NCBI GenBank assembly: GCA_045226255.1
Contig: JBGVCG010000012.1
Coordinates: 62,001 to 126,000, forward strand
Length of the DNA stretch: 64,000 bases
From: UBA1181 sp045226255
GTDB taxonomy: Bacteria; Bacteroidota; Bacteroidia; Bacteroidales; Paludibacteraceae
Reading direction: 5' to 3'
Shown piece after piece: positions 35,238-44,741 of the stretch. Position 1 is the stretch's first letter. Every line of letters begins with the position of its first letter. The position numbers and the translations under genes are program-made. The notes beneath the pieces were generated by a model. That model was not told the origin of the DNA, did not search any database, and worked only from the letters and a program-made list of their open reading frames with translations.

Positions 35238-35266
35238 TTGAAATGATAAATATTTGGTTATATTTG
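35238..35266 (+). promoter_or_regulatory. pnp promoter
   Basis: TTG (35238-35240) and TATATTTG (35259-35266) with an 18-nt spacer, about 33 nt before the pnp start once the +1 is counted. Confidence 0.6.
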
Positions 35267-35305
35267 TGGGATATTTAAGATGTTTTTAGACGAATTTAAG
35301 AAAAG

Positions 35306-37450
35306 ATGAATGTAATTACTAAGACGATCGCTTTGCCTGACGGCCGTACGATCAGTATCGAGACGGGTAAGTTGGCGAAGCAAGCGGACGGCGCTGTCGT
35401 AGTGAAAATGGGCAACACTATGGTGTTGGCGACAGTGTGTTCTGCGAAAGAAGCAGTACCGGGAACGGATTTCATGCCGTTGACGGTTGAGTACAAAGAG
35501 AAGTTCGGCGCATACGGACGATTCCCTGGCGGTTTTACGAAGAGGGAGGGTAAGGCCTCCGATTATGAGATTTTGACGGCACGTCTGATCGACCGTGCCC
35601 TCAGACCTTTGTTCCCAGACAACTACCATGCGGAGACTTTCGTTACGGTGAATATGATTTCCGCTGATGGTGTGGACCAACCGGATGCGTTGGCTGGTCT
35701 CGCGGCTTCGGCTGCGTTGGCTGTTTCCGACATCCCATTCAACGGACCTATCTCGGAGGTGCGTGTGGCTCGTATCGACGGCCAGTTCGTGATCGACCCT
35801 ACCTTCGAACAATTGGAGAAGGCTGATATGGACTTGATGGTGGGCGCCACTTATGAGAATATCATGATGGTGGAAGGCGAAATGGACGAGGTGTCCGAGC
35901 AGGATCTCCTCAACGCCCTCAAGGCGGCTCACGAAGCTATCAAACCTATGTGCCTCGTGCAAAAAGAGCTCATGAAGGAGGTCGGCAAAGAGACCAAACG
36001 TGAGTACTGCCACGAGGAGAACGACGAGGAGTTGGAGAAGGACGTTTGGGCTAAGTGCTACGACAAGGCTTACGCGCTCGCCACTTCCGCTAACACGGAT
36101 AAGCATGACCGCGAGGAGAAATTCAGCGCGGTGAAGACTGAATATATCGAATCATTGAACCTCAGCGAAGAGGATTTGGAGGCTAAGGCCGGCATGATCG
36201 ACCGTTACTACCACGCTGTCGAGAAAGAGGCTATGCGCCGTTCTATCTTGGACGAGGGCAAGCGTCTCGATGGCCGTACCACGACGGACATCCGTCCTAT
36301 CTGGTGCGAAGTGGGTTACCTCCCTGGCCCTCACGGATCGGCTATCTTCACCCGTGGTGAGACTCAGTCCTTGACGACTTGTACCTTGGGTACGAAGCAG
36401 GACGAGAAGTTGATCGATGAGGTGCTCGTTCATGGCAAGGAGCGTTTCTTGTTGCACTACAACTTCCCTCCGTTCTCTACGGGTGAGGCAAAGGCGCAAC
36501 GTGGTGTGGGACGTCGTGAGATCGGTCACGGTCACCTCGCTTGGCGTGCTTTGAAACGTATGATCCCTGCTGATTATCCATATTGCGTGCGTATCGTTTC
36601 CGATATCATGGAGTCTAACGGTTCTTCTTCCATGGCTACTGTCTGCGCTGGTACGCTGGCGTTGATGGATGCGGGTGTGAAGATCAAGAAGCCGGTTTCT
36701 GGTATCGCGATGGGTCTGATCACCGACAAGGGCAACGTGAAGTACTCTGTGCTCTCCGATATCTTGGGCGATGAGGATCACCTCGGTGATATGGACTTCA
36801 AGGTGACTGGTACGAAGGATGGTATCACCGCTACCCAAATGGATATCAAGGTGGACGGTCTTTCTTACGAGATCCTGGAGAAGGCTTTGAACCAAGCTAA
36901 GGCTGGTAGATTGCATATTTTGGGCAAGATCGAGGAGACTATCTCGGAGCCTCGTGCGGACCTCAAGCCACACGCTCCACGCATCGTTACCTTCGATATT
37001 CCAAAGGATATGATCGGTGCTGTGATCGGCCCTGGTGGAAAGATCATCCAAGACATCCAAGAGAAGTCTGGCGCTACGGTTTCCATCGAGGAGACAGACG
37101 GCAAGGGACATGTCGAGGTGGCTGCTACCAACAAGGAGTCTTTGGACAACGCGGTATCACGCATCAAGGCCATCGTTGCTGTTCCGGAGGTTGGCGAGAC
37201 CTACGAGGCAAAGGTGAAGTCCATCATGCCTTACGGCGCATTCGTGGAGTTTATGCCTGGCAAAGAGGGCTTGCTCCATATCTCTGAGATCGAGTGGAGA
37301 CGCATCGAGAAGATGGAGGATACGGGCATGAAGGAGGGTGATATGATCACCGTCAAATTGCTCGACATCGACGCCAAGACGGGCAAGTTCAAACTTTCCC
37401 ACAAGGCTTTGCTCCCTCGTCCACAACGTGAGGAGAAGAAAGAGAACTAA
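35306..37450 (+). CDS. pnp: Polyribonucleotide nucleotidyltransferase (PNPase)
   Basis: A 714-residue 3'-to-5' phosphorolytic exoribonuclease. Two RNase PH domains (about residues 1-215 and 310-540) flank a helical domain; the second has the catalytic motifs FPPFSTGEAK and HLAWRALKRM, and the region SNGSSSMATVCAGTLALMDAG. A KH domain (GAVIGPGGKIIQDIQEKSG, about 560-615) and an S1 domain (YEAKVKSIMPYGAFVEFMPGKEGLLHISEI, about 625-695) bind RNA. Length is normal. A strong terminator follows. A single-gene transcript, divergent from metG. Confidence 0.97.
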   Translation: MNVITKTIALPDGRTISIETGKLAKQADGAVVVKMGNTMVLATVCSAKEAVPGTDFMPLTVEYKEKFGAYGRFPGGFTKREGKASDYEILTARLIDRALRPLFPDNYHAETFVTVNMISADGVDQPDALAGLAASAALAVSDIPFNGPISEVRVARIDGQFVIDPTFEQLEKADMDLMVGATYENIMMVEGEMDEVSEQDLLNALKAAHEAIKPMCLVQKELMKEVGKETKREYCHEENDEELEKDVWAKCYDKAYALATSANTDKHDREEKFSAVKTEYIESLNLSEEDLEAKAGMIDRYYHAVEKEAMRRSILDEGKRLDGRTTTDIRPIWCEVGYLPGPHGSAIFTRGETQSLTTCTLGTKQDEKLIDEVLVHGKERFLLHYNFPPFSTGEAKAQRGVGRREIGHGHLAWRALKRMIPADYPYCVRIVSDIMESNGSSSMATVCAGTLALMDAGVKIKKPVSGIAMGLITDKGNVKYSVLSDILGDEDHLGDMDFKVTGTKDGITATQMDIKVDGLSYEILEKALNQAKAGRLHILGKIEETISEPRADLKPHAPRIVTFDIPKDMIGAVIGPGGKIIQDIQEKSGATVSIEETDGKGHVEVAATNKESLDNAVSRIKAIVAVPEVGETYEAKVKSIMPYGAFVEFMPGKEGLLHISEIEWRRIEKMEDTGMKEGDMITVKLLDIDAKTGKFKLSHKALLPRPQREEKKEN

Positions 37451-37486
37451 GAAAAACGGGGAGGCTTGCCTTCCTGAACCATATCG

Positions 37487-37522
37487 AAAGGGGAATCGTC
37501 TTCGGGATGATTCCCCTTTTTT
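37487..37522 (+). terminator. pnp intrinsic terminator
   Basis: AAAGGGGAATC pairs with GATTCCCCTTTT across an 11-nt loop and runs into six T. It starts 37 nt after the pnp stop. Confidence 0.9.
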
Positions 37523-37550
37523 GTGGGTTGCGATGAATTTGTGCAAAAAA

Positions 37551-37580
37551 TGTAGGGGCGAAAAATCTTTCGCCCCTACA
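37551..37580. repeat. Near-perfect 30-bp intergenic palindrome
   Basis: Arms TGTAGGGGCGAAAAA and TCTTTCGCCCCTACA pair at 14 of 15 positions. It lies just after the pnp terminator and before the stop of the convergent 37600-38070 gene. Best conserved copy of the family in the window. Confidence 0.75.
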
Positions 37581-37599
37581 AATATCGTCTCGACAAATA

Positions 37600-38070
37600 T
37601 TATTTCACGAGTTCATGCAAATAGAAGAATCCTAACACCCAACGGAAGATCCTGCAGGTGTAGTAATGCTCGTCGTAGATGCCTTGTTTGTATTTCTTAG
37701 GTATTTCGTTTTCTTCGGGAATACGGGAGAGGTATCCTCCTTCAATTTCCACGTGCCACTCCTCAAAGTCCCATACATCTTTCGCCCCCTCGTGAGGAAT
37801 AATCGCAAAGTGAAGATTGTGAGGGTAATTCATTTTCTTCGAAGCGTCTTTTTTCGAGATGCCACAGAAATAGATGGCTTGGTAGTTGTCCGTCTCGTCA
37901 AACGTCATGGTGGTCTCATTGTTGAAGTTCGGGTTTTTTATGCCGAACTTCCTGCTGTATGGGCCGTGGATGCAATTCTGGCAATGTTGCTCGATGTTGG
38001 GCGTGCGTACATACTTTGCCCACAGCGTCAGGAAACGCTTGCTGTCGATGTTGTGTTTAATTGTGATCAT
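37600..38070 (-). CDS. Hypothetical protein, 156 aa
   Basis: A cytosolic 156-residue protein from ATG 38068-38070. Visible features are a short pair of cysteines in HCQNCIHGPYSRKFGIKN, a central SKKMNYPHNLHFAIIPHEGAKDVWDFEEWHVEIEGGYLSRIPEEN that looks like a beta-rich domain, and an aromatic C-terminus (CRIFRWVLGFFYLHELVK). No signal peptide. I do not recognise the family. Its coding status is supported by a clean ATG, a TATATTTG -7 box at 38130-38137 on this strand (60 nt upstream) and codon use like its neighbours. A plus-strand ORF covering the same bases is an antisense shadow. Confidence 0.55.
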   Translation of the reverse strand: MITIKHNIDSKRFLTLWAKYVRTPNIEQHCQNCIHGPYSRKFGIKNPNFNNETTMTFDETDNYQAIYFCGISKKDASKKMNYPHNLHFAIIPHEGAKDVWDFEEWHVEIEGGYLSRIPEENEIPKKYKQGIYDEHYYTCRIFRWVLGFFYLHELVK

Positions 38071-38540
38071 AGAGAATAAATTTACAATGTTGAAACTCTA
38101 ATCCACGGTTTTTCCCCAGCGGATTATTACAAATATAAAGATAGTTTTCCATTTTGTATGGGTTTGTGTGATTTTATTGTGCCTAATCACGGCTCTTCCA
38201 TTGAGAAGAGGCAAAGGGTGATTGCTCATTTTGCGGTTCTAGGAATGTAAATAGTAAATCGTCAAATAGTAAATGTTGTAATATATCTTTCGGTAAATGA
38301 AACCGTCGTGGGTTCTGTGTAATTTTTTCATACGAATGATTGATATATTACTTTTCTTTTCTTATCTTTACGTTCCGAGTAATTGGATGATGGAGAGGGG
38401 CCGGATAGAAGGGTTCCGTGAATCTCTCTTCCTTTAGGGGCGATGACAAAAGGGAAATCGGCGCCTGTATAATTGACATTAGGAAAGATGTGCCTCGTGT
38501 CGTAAGCGTGATGGAATTTAGTAACTAAACAAATAAAAAA
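38071..38540. other. 470-bp intergenic region with a structured leader
   Basis: It contains the -7 box of the 37600-38070 gene (38130-38137), an A/T-rich stretch at 38244-38276 like the one at 6123-6148, and TATCTTTA at 38363-38370 as a likely -7 box for the next gene. This gives a leader of about 165 nt. In it, GAGAG (38393-38397) can pair with CTCTC (38424-38428) around an inner CGGA (38402-38405) / TCCG (38415-38418) pair, and AGGGGCGAT (38436-38444) may pair partly with ATCGGCGCCT (38457-38466). No known riboswitch class was recognised. No gene is seen. Confidence 0.4.
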
Positions 38541-40550
38541 ATGAGTTTTATGTCTTTTTTAGGAAGAAAGTTAAGAGAAAATCTCTCTGGAGGATGTAAG
38601 CATCCTTTTTCAAAACTTAAGTGGGCGGTAACGTTAGGCCTCTTCTTCTTTGTGTCGTGGCAAGACGCCTCGGCTTATTCCAGTTGGGCGGACGGCCGTG
38701 ATTTGGATGAAATCACATGGGAGCCGCAAAAGGGTAGAATCCATTACAAGATTCGAGTGTACCAGTCTGGGGATGGTGTTATGAATAGACCTAGCGGATG
38801 GACCGATTCCCCTCTCATAATAACCCAAAACACAGCGGTGAAGCATGTGATCTCCATTTTGGTGGATGAGGATGGAAAATTTGAAAAAGCCACTATTGAT
38901 GGACGAGGTTTGCAATATGCTAAGACGAAAGAGACGCTGGAGGTTGATGATGATCGACAAACTGTTCTCTTTGCGGAATTTTATGTTCCTGTTTCCCAGG
39001 AAGATATAAAGAAAGAGGTCTCCGTTGATTTAGAGGGTTTGTGGTGGAGATACGGCGCTACTGTTCCTGATGAAGAGATCGAAGAGCGTTCTTACCGCAC
39101 GCTTACATTGAATTATCCTGCTGATCCTGGCTTGGAGATTACTAAGGTTTATTATGGTTGCAGTGAAGCGAATAACCCGATGATCTATTTTGATTGGACG
39201 CGGAAAGACACGTCGGACCTTCACGCTGTTGGCGTCGTCAGCTTGTGCGAGGCGGATTCTTCCACGCACACGTCTGTCCAGGGCAGGACATTCCAATCGG
39301 CAAATAGCAAAATACCTTTCAGTGTGGTAGCCTACACTTCCCCTTATCATGACTTGAGTAAATCCTATACATACAAGCTCATACAGGAGACTGAATTGAA
39401 TGTCTCCCAGAATGGTATTGAAAGCAATCTGAAATATGTTTTCGAATCCGACAAGGTGGTGGTGAACGCCTACCCTCAAGTCTCTAACATCACTTGCAGA
39501 ATCGCTAATGACACTACATTATCCTGCGATTGGAAGATTGATGTTGCTCCGAGCGAAAATTATGATGATGGATCCTTCCTCCTGACGATAAAGAAGTCCA
39601 TCGGAAACAATGTGACGGAGGAAACAAAGGAAATAGAGTATGTGGCGGGTAAGACGGATTATTCTTATGAGTTGCCTATCATGAGGGGAAACGTTAAATA
39701 TGAATTCTCTGTCGTGCGTTCATCGACGAAGGAATTGAGTTGTTACGACAAGCTCAGAAGGTCTGTTTCCGCGACTATAAGCGCCGGTGCGCCTGCCTAT
39801 CCGAAGAATCCTCACGCATCACTCTTCTCTTATCCGGCTGGGGTGAAGATCTCCTGGGAAAAGGTGGGCGATGTGTGGAAGAAGGAATCCCTCTTGGCCA
39901 TTAGACGAACTGACTTGGCGAGTTCAGAGGTCTCTGTGGACACATTGACAGCGGCTGATTTTGAGGATTTGTCATATATCGATTATGCGGAACCTTGCAA
40001 GACCTATTCGTATGAGTTGATTTACAAACAAGTTGACGACGAAGAGGAACATGTGTTGAAGATCAACGAGGAGGTGACGACGATAGGCTGTGATGGGGAA
40101 GATCCTTTGGTGCTGACCATCCTTGACGGTGCCAATGGCAAGACGAATCTGCAGCTGGATGCGACCAAGACCTATAAGTTCAGATTCGTGCCGGACGAGG
40201 GTTGGATGATTGGTTCCGTCTCCTTCAATGACGAGGATGCAACGGATCAGTTGCAGGAGGATTTCTTCGAGGTGCCGAGCATAATCAAGAACTCAACGCT
40301 CTCGGTTGTCTATAAGAAGGCCGCTTCTCCAGCTCCAAGGTTATCCGACTCTTGGACTCGTGTTCGGACAAGTGAAGGGAACTTAATCATCAAGAACGCA
40401 CCGTTTGGTTCGGATGTGACTGTCACGGATTTGATGGGCAGTGTGATTTATTCGGGCAAGGTTGATTCCGGCGAGATGACGATCGGTTCGATCGGTTCGG
40501 GGATCTTCTTGGTGAATGTGGCAGGTGAAGTCTTCAAGGTCTCCCTTTAA
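38541..40550 (+). CDS. Large exported protein with secretion tail, first of a paralog pair
   Basis: A 669-residue protein with a long signal region: a charged N-terminus of about 28 residues before the hydrophobic core VTLGLFFFVSW and ASA cleavage at about 46. The body is beta-rich; it aligns along its whole length with the next gene (LDEITWEP..G.I.YKIR.YQ, SILVDEDGK...TIDGR.LQY, DPGL.ITK.YYGC). It contains fibronectin-like segments, then a domain VLTILDGANGKTNLQLD...FRFVPDEGWMIGSVSFND of a kind common in Bacteroidota surface proteins. The end (VTVTDLMGSVIYSGKVDSG, GSGIFLVNVAGEVFKVSL) is a T9SS-type tail. The role is unknown. 49 nt separate it from the paralog. Confidence 0.78.
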   Translation: MSFMSFLGRKLRENLSGGCKHPFSKLKWAVTLGLFFFVSWQDASAYSSWADGRDLDEITWEPQKGRIHYKIRVYQSGDGVMNRPSGWTDSPLIITQNTAVKHVISILVDEDGKFEKATIDGRGLQYAKTKETLEVDDDRQTVLFAEFYVPVSQEDIKKEVSVDLEGLWWRYGATVPDEEIEERSYRTLTLNYPADPGLEITKVYYGCSEANNPMIYFDWTRKDTSDLHAVGVVSLCEADSSTHTSVQGRTFQSANSKIPFSVVAYTSPYHDLSKSYTYKLIQETELNVSQNGIESNLKYVFESDKVVVNAYPQVSNITCRIANDTTLSCDWKIDVAPSENYDDGSFLLTIKKSIGNNVTEETKEIEYVAGKTDYSYELPIMRGNVKYEFSVVRSSTKELSCYDKLRRSVSATISAGAPAYPKNPHASLFSYPAGVKISWEKVGDVWKKESLLAIRRTDLASSEVSVDTLTAADFEDLSYIDYAEPCKTYSYELIYKQVDDEEEHVLKINEEVTTIGCDGEDPLVLTILDGANGKTNLQLDATKTYKFRFVPDEGWMIGSVSFNDEDATDQLQEDFFEVPSIIKNSTLSVVYKKAASPAPRLSDSWTRVRTSEGNLIIKNAPFGSDVTVTDLMGSVIYSGKVDSGEMTIGSIGSGIFLVNVAGEVFKVSL

Positions 40551-40599
40551 ACTGTTTAGAGATAGGAAAATAGATTGATAACTAATATAAATTCCCAAT

Positions 40600-42645
40600 A
40601 TGAAATTAGTATCTTTTTCAAGAGAGAGTCTGAATCTGAAATCCTCCGTCTGGAGTGATCGCCTCTCTTCAAAGTTTAAATATTTTTTGTTGTTTGCTCT
40701 TTGCCATCTCTTAATGTCCCAAAGCGCTTCCGCCATCAGTGGATGCTCATGGGAGTCGTACAGCAAACTCGATGAGGTCACATGGGTTCCTGACAGGGGT
40801 GTGATCCGCTATAAGATCCGTGCTTATCAGACATGGGGAGGTGAAGGTAATGCGCGCTGCTGCTGGGGCGTGGATGGTGATGCCCTCAAGTTGACGCAAA
40901 AAAGTACAAACTCTCATGTCATCAAAATTTTGACCGATGAAGACGGAAAAGATAATGGAAGTACAATAGACGGTAGGGAATTACAATATAATGTACTGGA
41001 AGAATATGCGCCTTCCGATCAGGGAGGAAACAAAGAGAAAACACGTTTTTATGTGTTTGAGGTGCCTATCTCCCAAGAGGACTTGGGAAAGACCATCACC
41101 ATCAGTCTGAGTGGACACTGGTGGAAAAAAGGTGGAGTGGGAGAAGGAGTAGACGAGGACTATGATAAGCCTAACTTCCGTACGGTCACATTGTCCTATC
41201 CGGAGGACCCAGGACTGCAAATAACCAAATCCTATTATGGTTGTGAGACTGCTTCGGATGGGACCTCCTTACCGGTGATCTATTTTGACTGGAAGCGTAA
41301 TAACAGTTCGGCATGGATCGCTAACCAGGGCGCAGTTATCTTGTGTGAAGGCGGATCCACCGAACAAACGACTAATGCGGGTTCTACCGCTCGCTATGCG
41401 GAAGCGGCGCCTGCTCCAATGTATGTGGTGGTGCTCTCTAATAGGGATGGATTCCACAATCCGAATGAATCCTACGTGTATAAGATGAGGCATGAATTAG
41501 AGTTGCAAATAGACATTAACGGTATCGAAAGCAATATTTTGTATGCCTTTGAGTCAAACGAGGTGCGGGTGGATGCTTATCCTCAGGTCTCTGAAATGAA
41601 CGTGAAGGAGGACAATGACGGAATATTTTTAACATGGAAGATTCCTTCCGCCCCTACGACCAATTTTGATAATAGTCCTTTCATCGTGACAATGAATAGA
41701 GCGACAGAGAAGGATACAACGGAACAGCAGATAGAGGTCGCATATGTGTCAGGTGTGACGGATTATTCGTATAGAATCCCTGCCTATGTGGGGACGGTTC
41801 GGTATACCTTCTCGGTGGAGCGTGGTGCCACGAAGGATATGGAATGCTTCGATCTGTTTGAAAAGAAGATTGGTGTGGACATCGCTTATGGTGAGCATGT
41901 CTATCCGGATGCCCCGAATGCGACGGTTTCTGCCGATCAATCCGCTGTGGAGATAACGTGGAAGAAGATAGGAAAGATGTGGACGGAAGGTACGCAGTTT
42001 GTGCTTGTTAGAACAAATTTGACCGAGTCAACGGTTTCGGAGTTTGTGCTTTCGAAAGAAGACTTTGTCAGGGGGTCTTATGTGGACAGCGTCGATTTCT
42101 GTAGCTCCTATTCCTATGAGCTTGTCCTCATACCAGGTCAGGGAGCGGAGAAAAAGGTATTGAAAGTTGGGGAAGTCACAACGGAGGGATGCCCTCAAGT
42201 ATTCCTGACGCTGCATGACGGTTCGAATGGCAAGACTGATATATTGATCGATCAATGCAACACGTTCAAGGTCGGTTTCGTGCCTGACGAGGGCTGGTTG
42301 GTCGAGTCAGTCTCCTACAATGGCGCGGATGTGACCGACCAGTTGAAGGATGGTTATTATGAGACGCCAGAGGTGTCGGAGAATTCAATCTTGTCCGTTG
42401 TCTATAAGCAGAAGATTCTTACGGGTGCTCCAATGGCCACCAACGCTTCGGCGCACGTCTGGACGAGCGACAAGAAGGTGATTGTCGGGAATGCGGAGAT
42501 AGGCACGGAAGTGGCTGTCGTGGATTTGTTGGGCCGTCTGGTTTATTCAGGCAAGGTCGATTCGGATAAGATGACGATCGACGCTCTCGGCTCGGGCATC
42601 TTCATCGTGAGAGTGGGGACAGAAGTGTTCAAAGTCTCCCTTTAA
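40600..42645 (+). CDS. Large exported protein with secretion tail, second of a paralog pair
   Basis: A 681-residue paralog of the preceding gene. The signal region is again long (hydrophobic core KYFLLFALCHLLM at about 28-40, ending SASA). It shares the pattern LDEVTWVPDRGVIRYKIRAYQTW, KILTDEDGKDNGSTIDGRELQY, and the C-terminal LTLHDGSNGKTDILID...GFVPDEGWLVESVSYNGADVTDQL. The secretion tail is VAVVDLLGRLVYSGKVDSD, then GIFIVRVGTEVFKVSL. The two genes probably arose by tandem duplication and share one transcript, which ends at the terminator 42671-42712. The function is unknown. Confidence 0.78.
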   Translation: MKLVSFSRESLNLKSSVWSDRLSSKFKYFLLFALCHLLMSQSASAISGCSWESYSKLDEVTWVPDRGVIRYKIRAYQTWGGEGNARCCWGVDGDALKLTQKSTNSHVIKILTDEDGKDNGSTIDGRELQYNVLEEYAPSDQGGNKEKTRFYVFEVPISQEDLGKTITISLSGHWWKKGGVGEGVDEDYDKPNFRTVTLSYPEDPGLQITKSYYGCETASDGTSLPVIYFDWKRNNSSAWIANQGAVILCEGGSTEQTTNAGSTARYAEAAPAPMYVVVLSNRDGFHNPNESYVYKMRHELELQIDINGIESNILYAFESNEVRVDAYPQVSEMNVKEDNDGIFLTWKIPSAPTTNFDNSPFIVTMNRATEKDTTEQQIEVAYVSGVTDYSYRIPAYVGTVRYTFSVERGATKDMECFDLFEKKIGVDIAYGEHVYPDAPNATVSADQSAVEITWKKIGKMWTEGTQFVLVRTNLTESTVSEFVLSKEDFVRGSYVDSVDFCSSYSYELVLIPGQGAEKKVLKVGEVTTEGCPQVFLTLHDGSNGKTDILIDQCNTFKVGFVPDEGWLVESVSYNGADVTDQLKDGYYETPEVSENSILSVVYKQKILTGAPMATNASAHVWTSDKKVIVGNAEIGTEVAVVDLLGRLVYSGKVDSDKMTIDALGSGIFIVRVGTEVFKVSL

Positions 42646-42670
42646 ATAGTTTTTGAAGGTTTAGGTATAT

Positions 42671-42712
42671 CCATAGGATTGCACTTCCGCGGTGCGATCC
42701 TATGGTTTTTTT
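42671..42712 (+). terminator. Intrinsic terminator after the paralog pair
   Basis: CCATAGGATTGCAC pairs with GTGCGATCCTATGG (one G-T pair) across TTCCGCG and is followed by seven T. It starts 26 nt after the stop. Confidence 0.92.
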
Positions 42713-42775
42713 GTTGTCCATCCAAGCATGTATGGGGTTGCCTATTTGCGCATGATTACGGGTCTCATTCACCCC

Positions 42776-44710
42776 TTATTTTTTCTTGCGCAGAAAGAAT
42801 ATTAATCCGCCGGCTATGAGCAAAAGCAGAATGGCACCTAGAATGATGTAGCGATATGAACTGTTAGCGACTGTGGAACCAGAGGAGCCGTCGCCTGAAT
42901 CCTGTGTGGCGGTTGTGTCTGTGTCCGATTCCGAATCATTCGTTCGTAGTTCCGCACAGTAGTTGGCGAGCGAATCAAGTTGCATTCTCAGACTGTCATC
43001 CTCATACTTCTTGAGACATTCCTTGTAATACGATCCCTCCTGGCTTCTAAGCAAATCATAGGGGACGAAATCATATTTAATCACCCAATCTGGTGCGGTG
43101 TTTTTGTAATAGTCTTGGAAAATCCGAAGAGAATCCTTCTGCTCTTCGTCCACCATGGCGATCAAATCTTCCGGGTATGGATAAAACCATATCTCACTCA
43201 CCCCTGCATCACTATATTTCTTACCCCTGTACGTCTCAATGAACGATAGGCGATATTTGCCTGGCAATAAAATTTTAGGATGATGAACCGCATTGACACT
43301 CTTCCAGTCATCTCTTATGCACGGCAAAACACCATACTTGTCTGCCAATAAAAATGTGTCCGTTTCCGCAGCCCCTATCCGTTGAAGCGCTATCTTCTTT
43401 ATCCTTGAGGTGTTCTCCCAAATAGAATCCTTGAACATGGGGAAAGCATAGTCCTCCCGAGGATCCATGTTTTGACAAAAGACCTTCTCGTTAAATGTGT
43501 TGCTTACGAACCCATTAGACACAAAAGGCCCAAGTACGGGTTCCTTCAAGCTAAATTCCACATAAGAAGACTTGGGTGTGACGTATGATGTGTAAAGGTT
43601 GCCGTCGAATAGGGAAGAAACATCCTTGCCTGTGGAGGACGAGACATTGACCACATAAGGAGATGGGTCTGATTTTTTAGGGAAGGCGGCATATGGATTT
43701 AACTCATCCCGTCCATTTATGATTTTAACAATTGAATCACTCTCCAGATAATAATCCATCCTATCTTTCAGCAAAGATTCACTCGCCTCACCCATAAAGG
43801 ATGTACAATCTGCGCTTCGGAATATGAAACGATCATCTGCTATAGGCTTGTAGTCCTTTTTGTAATATATTTTCCAGTCTGAGAATATGCAACTTCCAAA
43901 TTTTTGATTCTCAGGATTTTTTGATGAGGATTCCATAGACATGGTGGAGTAAATCATAAAGGATTTGATTCTGTTTTTCCATGTGCCTCCAGATGAAATG
44001 TCATAGACCATTTTATAGCTTCTACATCCGTCATATTCTATTTCAAATGACTCGATAGGATATTCCACCACCACCTTAGAGACTTCATTGGGTTTGAATT
44101 TCAGGAAATGGTAGAAATAGATGTCCATATGTAAGCCTGCATTTGTGGTTGTTTCGATTCCAACATTCATGATCGGCACATTCTGACCATTTTGTTGGAT
44201 AGAGCACCCCGTCAAATAGGTGGTGTCGGTCAACTCCTTTACTCTTTTCAGGTAATCTCTGTAAGTATATTTCCTCAGTCTCTTGTCGGCTGCTTTGATG
44301 GCAGCTTTTGTTGTGCTAAAGTTGACAGGTGCGGTAGTCGGGTTGTGAACTCTTTCGTCTAAGGCAATAGCCCATAACAGGTGATTAGAGGCTCCTTGAT
44401 ATGCCATAAAAAACACAGAATCACCTTCTTCGGTCTTTTCATCACAACGTATGTCCGAAGTGATAGGAAAGACGCAAGGTGTTTCCACATATTGGTTGGT
44501 GGTGTTTCTGAAGATGAAGATGGCCTGTATGCTTTTTTCTGTTACGATCATTAGCTCCTTCTCCAGGGCGATTTGTTTGTTGGGAGTGCTCGCCTTGACG
44601 TGTCCGTACGACCAATGCTCGTAGGCGACGGCAGATGCATCGTCGGCTTTCAATTGAATGGGAAGAACTGTCAATAGAAGATAGAACAGAAAGCATAATA
44701 ATTTTCTCAT
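42776..44710 (-). CDS. DUF4424-like exported protein with C-terminal membrane anchor (paralog of 16283-18133)
   Basis: A 644-residue protein with signal peptide MRKLLCFLFYLLLTVLPIQLKA. It shares with the 16283-18133 protein the motif HWSYGHVKASTPNKQIALEKELMI, QAIFIFRNTTNQYVETPCVFPI, MNVGIETT, the block YDISSGGTWK..IKSFM and the mid-protein discoidin-like region SSLFDGNLYTSYVTPKSSYVEFSLKEPVLGPFVSNG. A Ser/Thr/Asp-rich linker leads to one TM helix (YIILGAILLLLIAGGLIFF) and LRKKK. It is thus a periplasmic or surface domain anchored by its C-terminus. Function unknown. Promoter 44742-44773 is TTTG-N20-TAAATTTG, like those of two other minus-strand genes. Confidence 0.77.
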   Translation of the reverse strand: MRKLLCFLFYLLLTVLPIQLKADDASAVAYEHWSYGHVKASTPNKQIALEKELMIVTEKSIQAIFIFRNTTNQYVETPCVFPITSDIRCDEKTEEGDSVFFMAYQGASNHLLWAIALDERVHNPTTAPVNFSTTKAAIKAADKRLRKYTYRDYLKRVKELTDTTYLTGCSIQQNGQNVPIMNVGIETTTNAGLHMDIYFYHFLKFKPNEVSKVVVEYPIESFEIEYDGCRSYKMVYDISSGGTWKNRIKSFMIYSTMSMESSSKNPENQKFGSCIFSDWKIYYKKDYKPIADDRFIFRSADCTSFMGEASESLLKDRMDYYLESDSIVKIINGRDELNPYAAFPKKSDPSPYVVNVSSSTGKDVSSLFDGNLYTSYVTPKSSYVEFSLKEPVLGPFVSNGFVSNTFNEKVFCQNMDPREDYAFPMFKDSIWENTSRIKKIALQRIGAAETDTFLLADKYGVLPCIRDDWKSVNAVHHPKILLPGKYRLSFIETYRGKKYSDAGVSEIWFYPYPEDLIAMVDEEQKDSLRIFQDYYKNTAPDWVIKYDFVPYDLLRSQEGSYYKECLKKYEDDSLRMQLDSLANYCAELRTNDSESDTDTTATQDSGDGSSGSTVANSSYRYIILGAILLLLIAGGLIFFLRKKK

Positions 44711-44741
44711 GATACTAAATGTCTAGTTGTCCGCACTTATG

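Larger units (their letters stand above)
34989..35305. other. Divergent intergenic region metG-pnp
   Basis: It holds the metG -7 box TAACTTTG (35038-35045, minus), the palindrome at 35121-35152 and the pnp promoter at 35238-35266. Nothing coding is seen. Confidence 0.6.

Noticed and set aside
38377..38540. Known riboswitch in the leader of the 38541 gene
   Set aside because: No conserved core of the SAM, cobalamin, TPP, FMN or c-di-GMP classes could be recognised.
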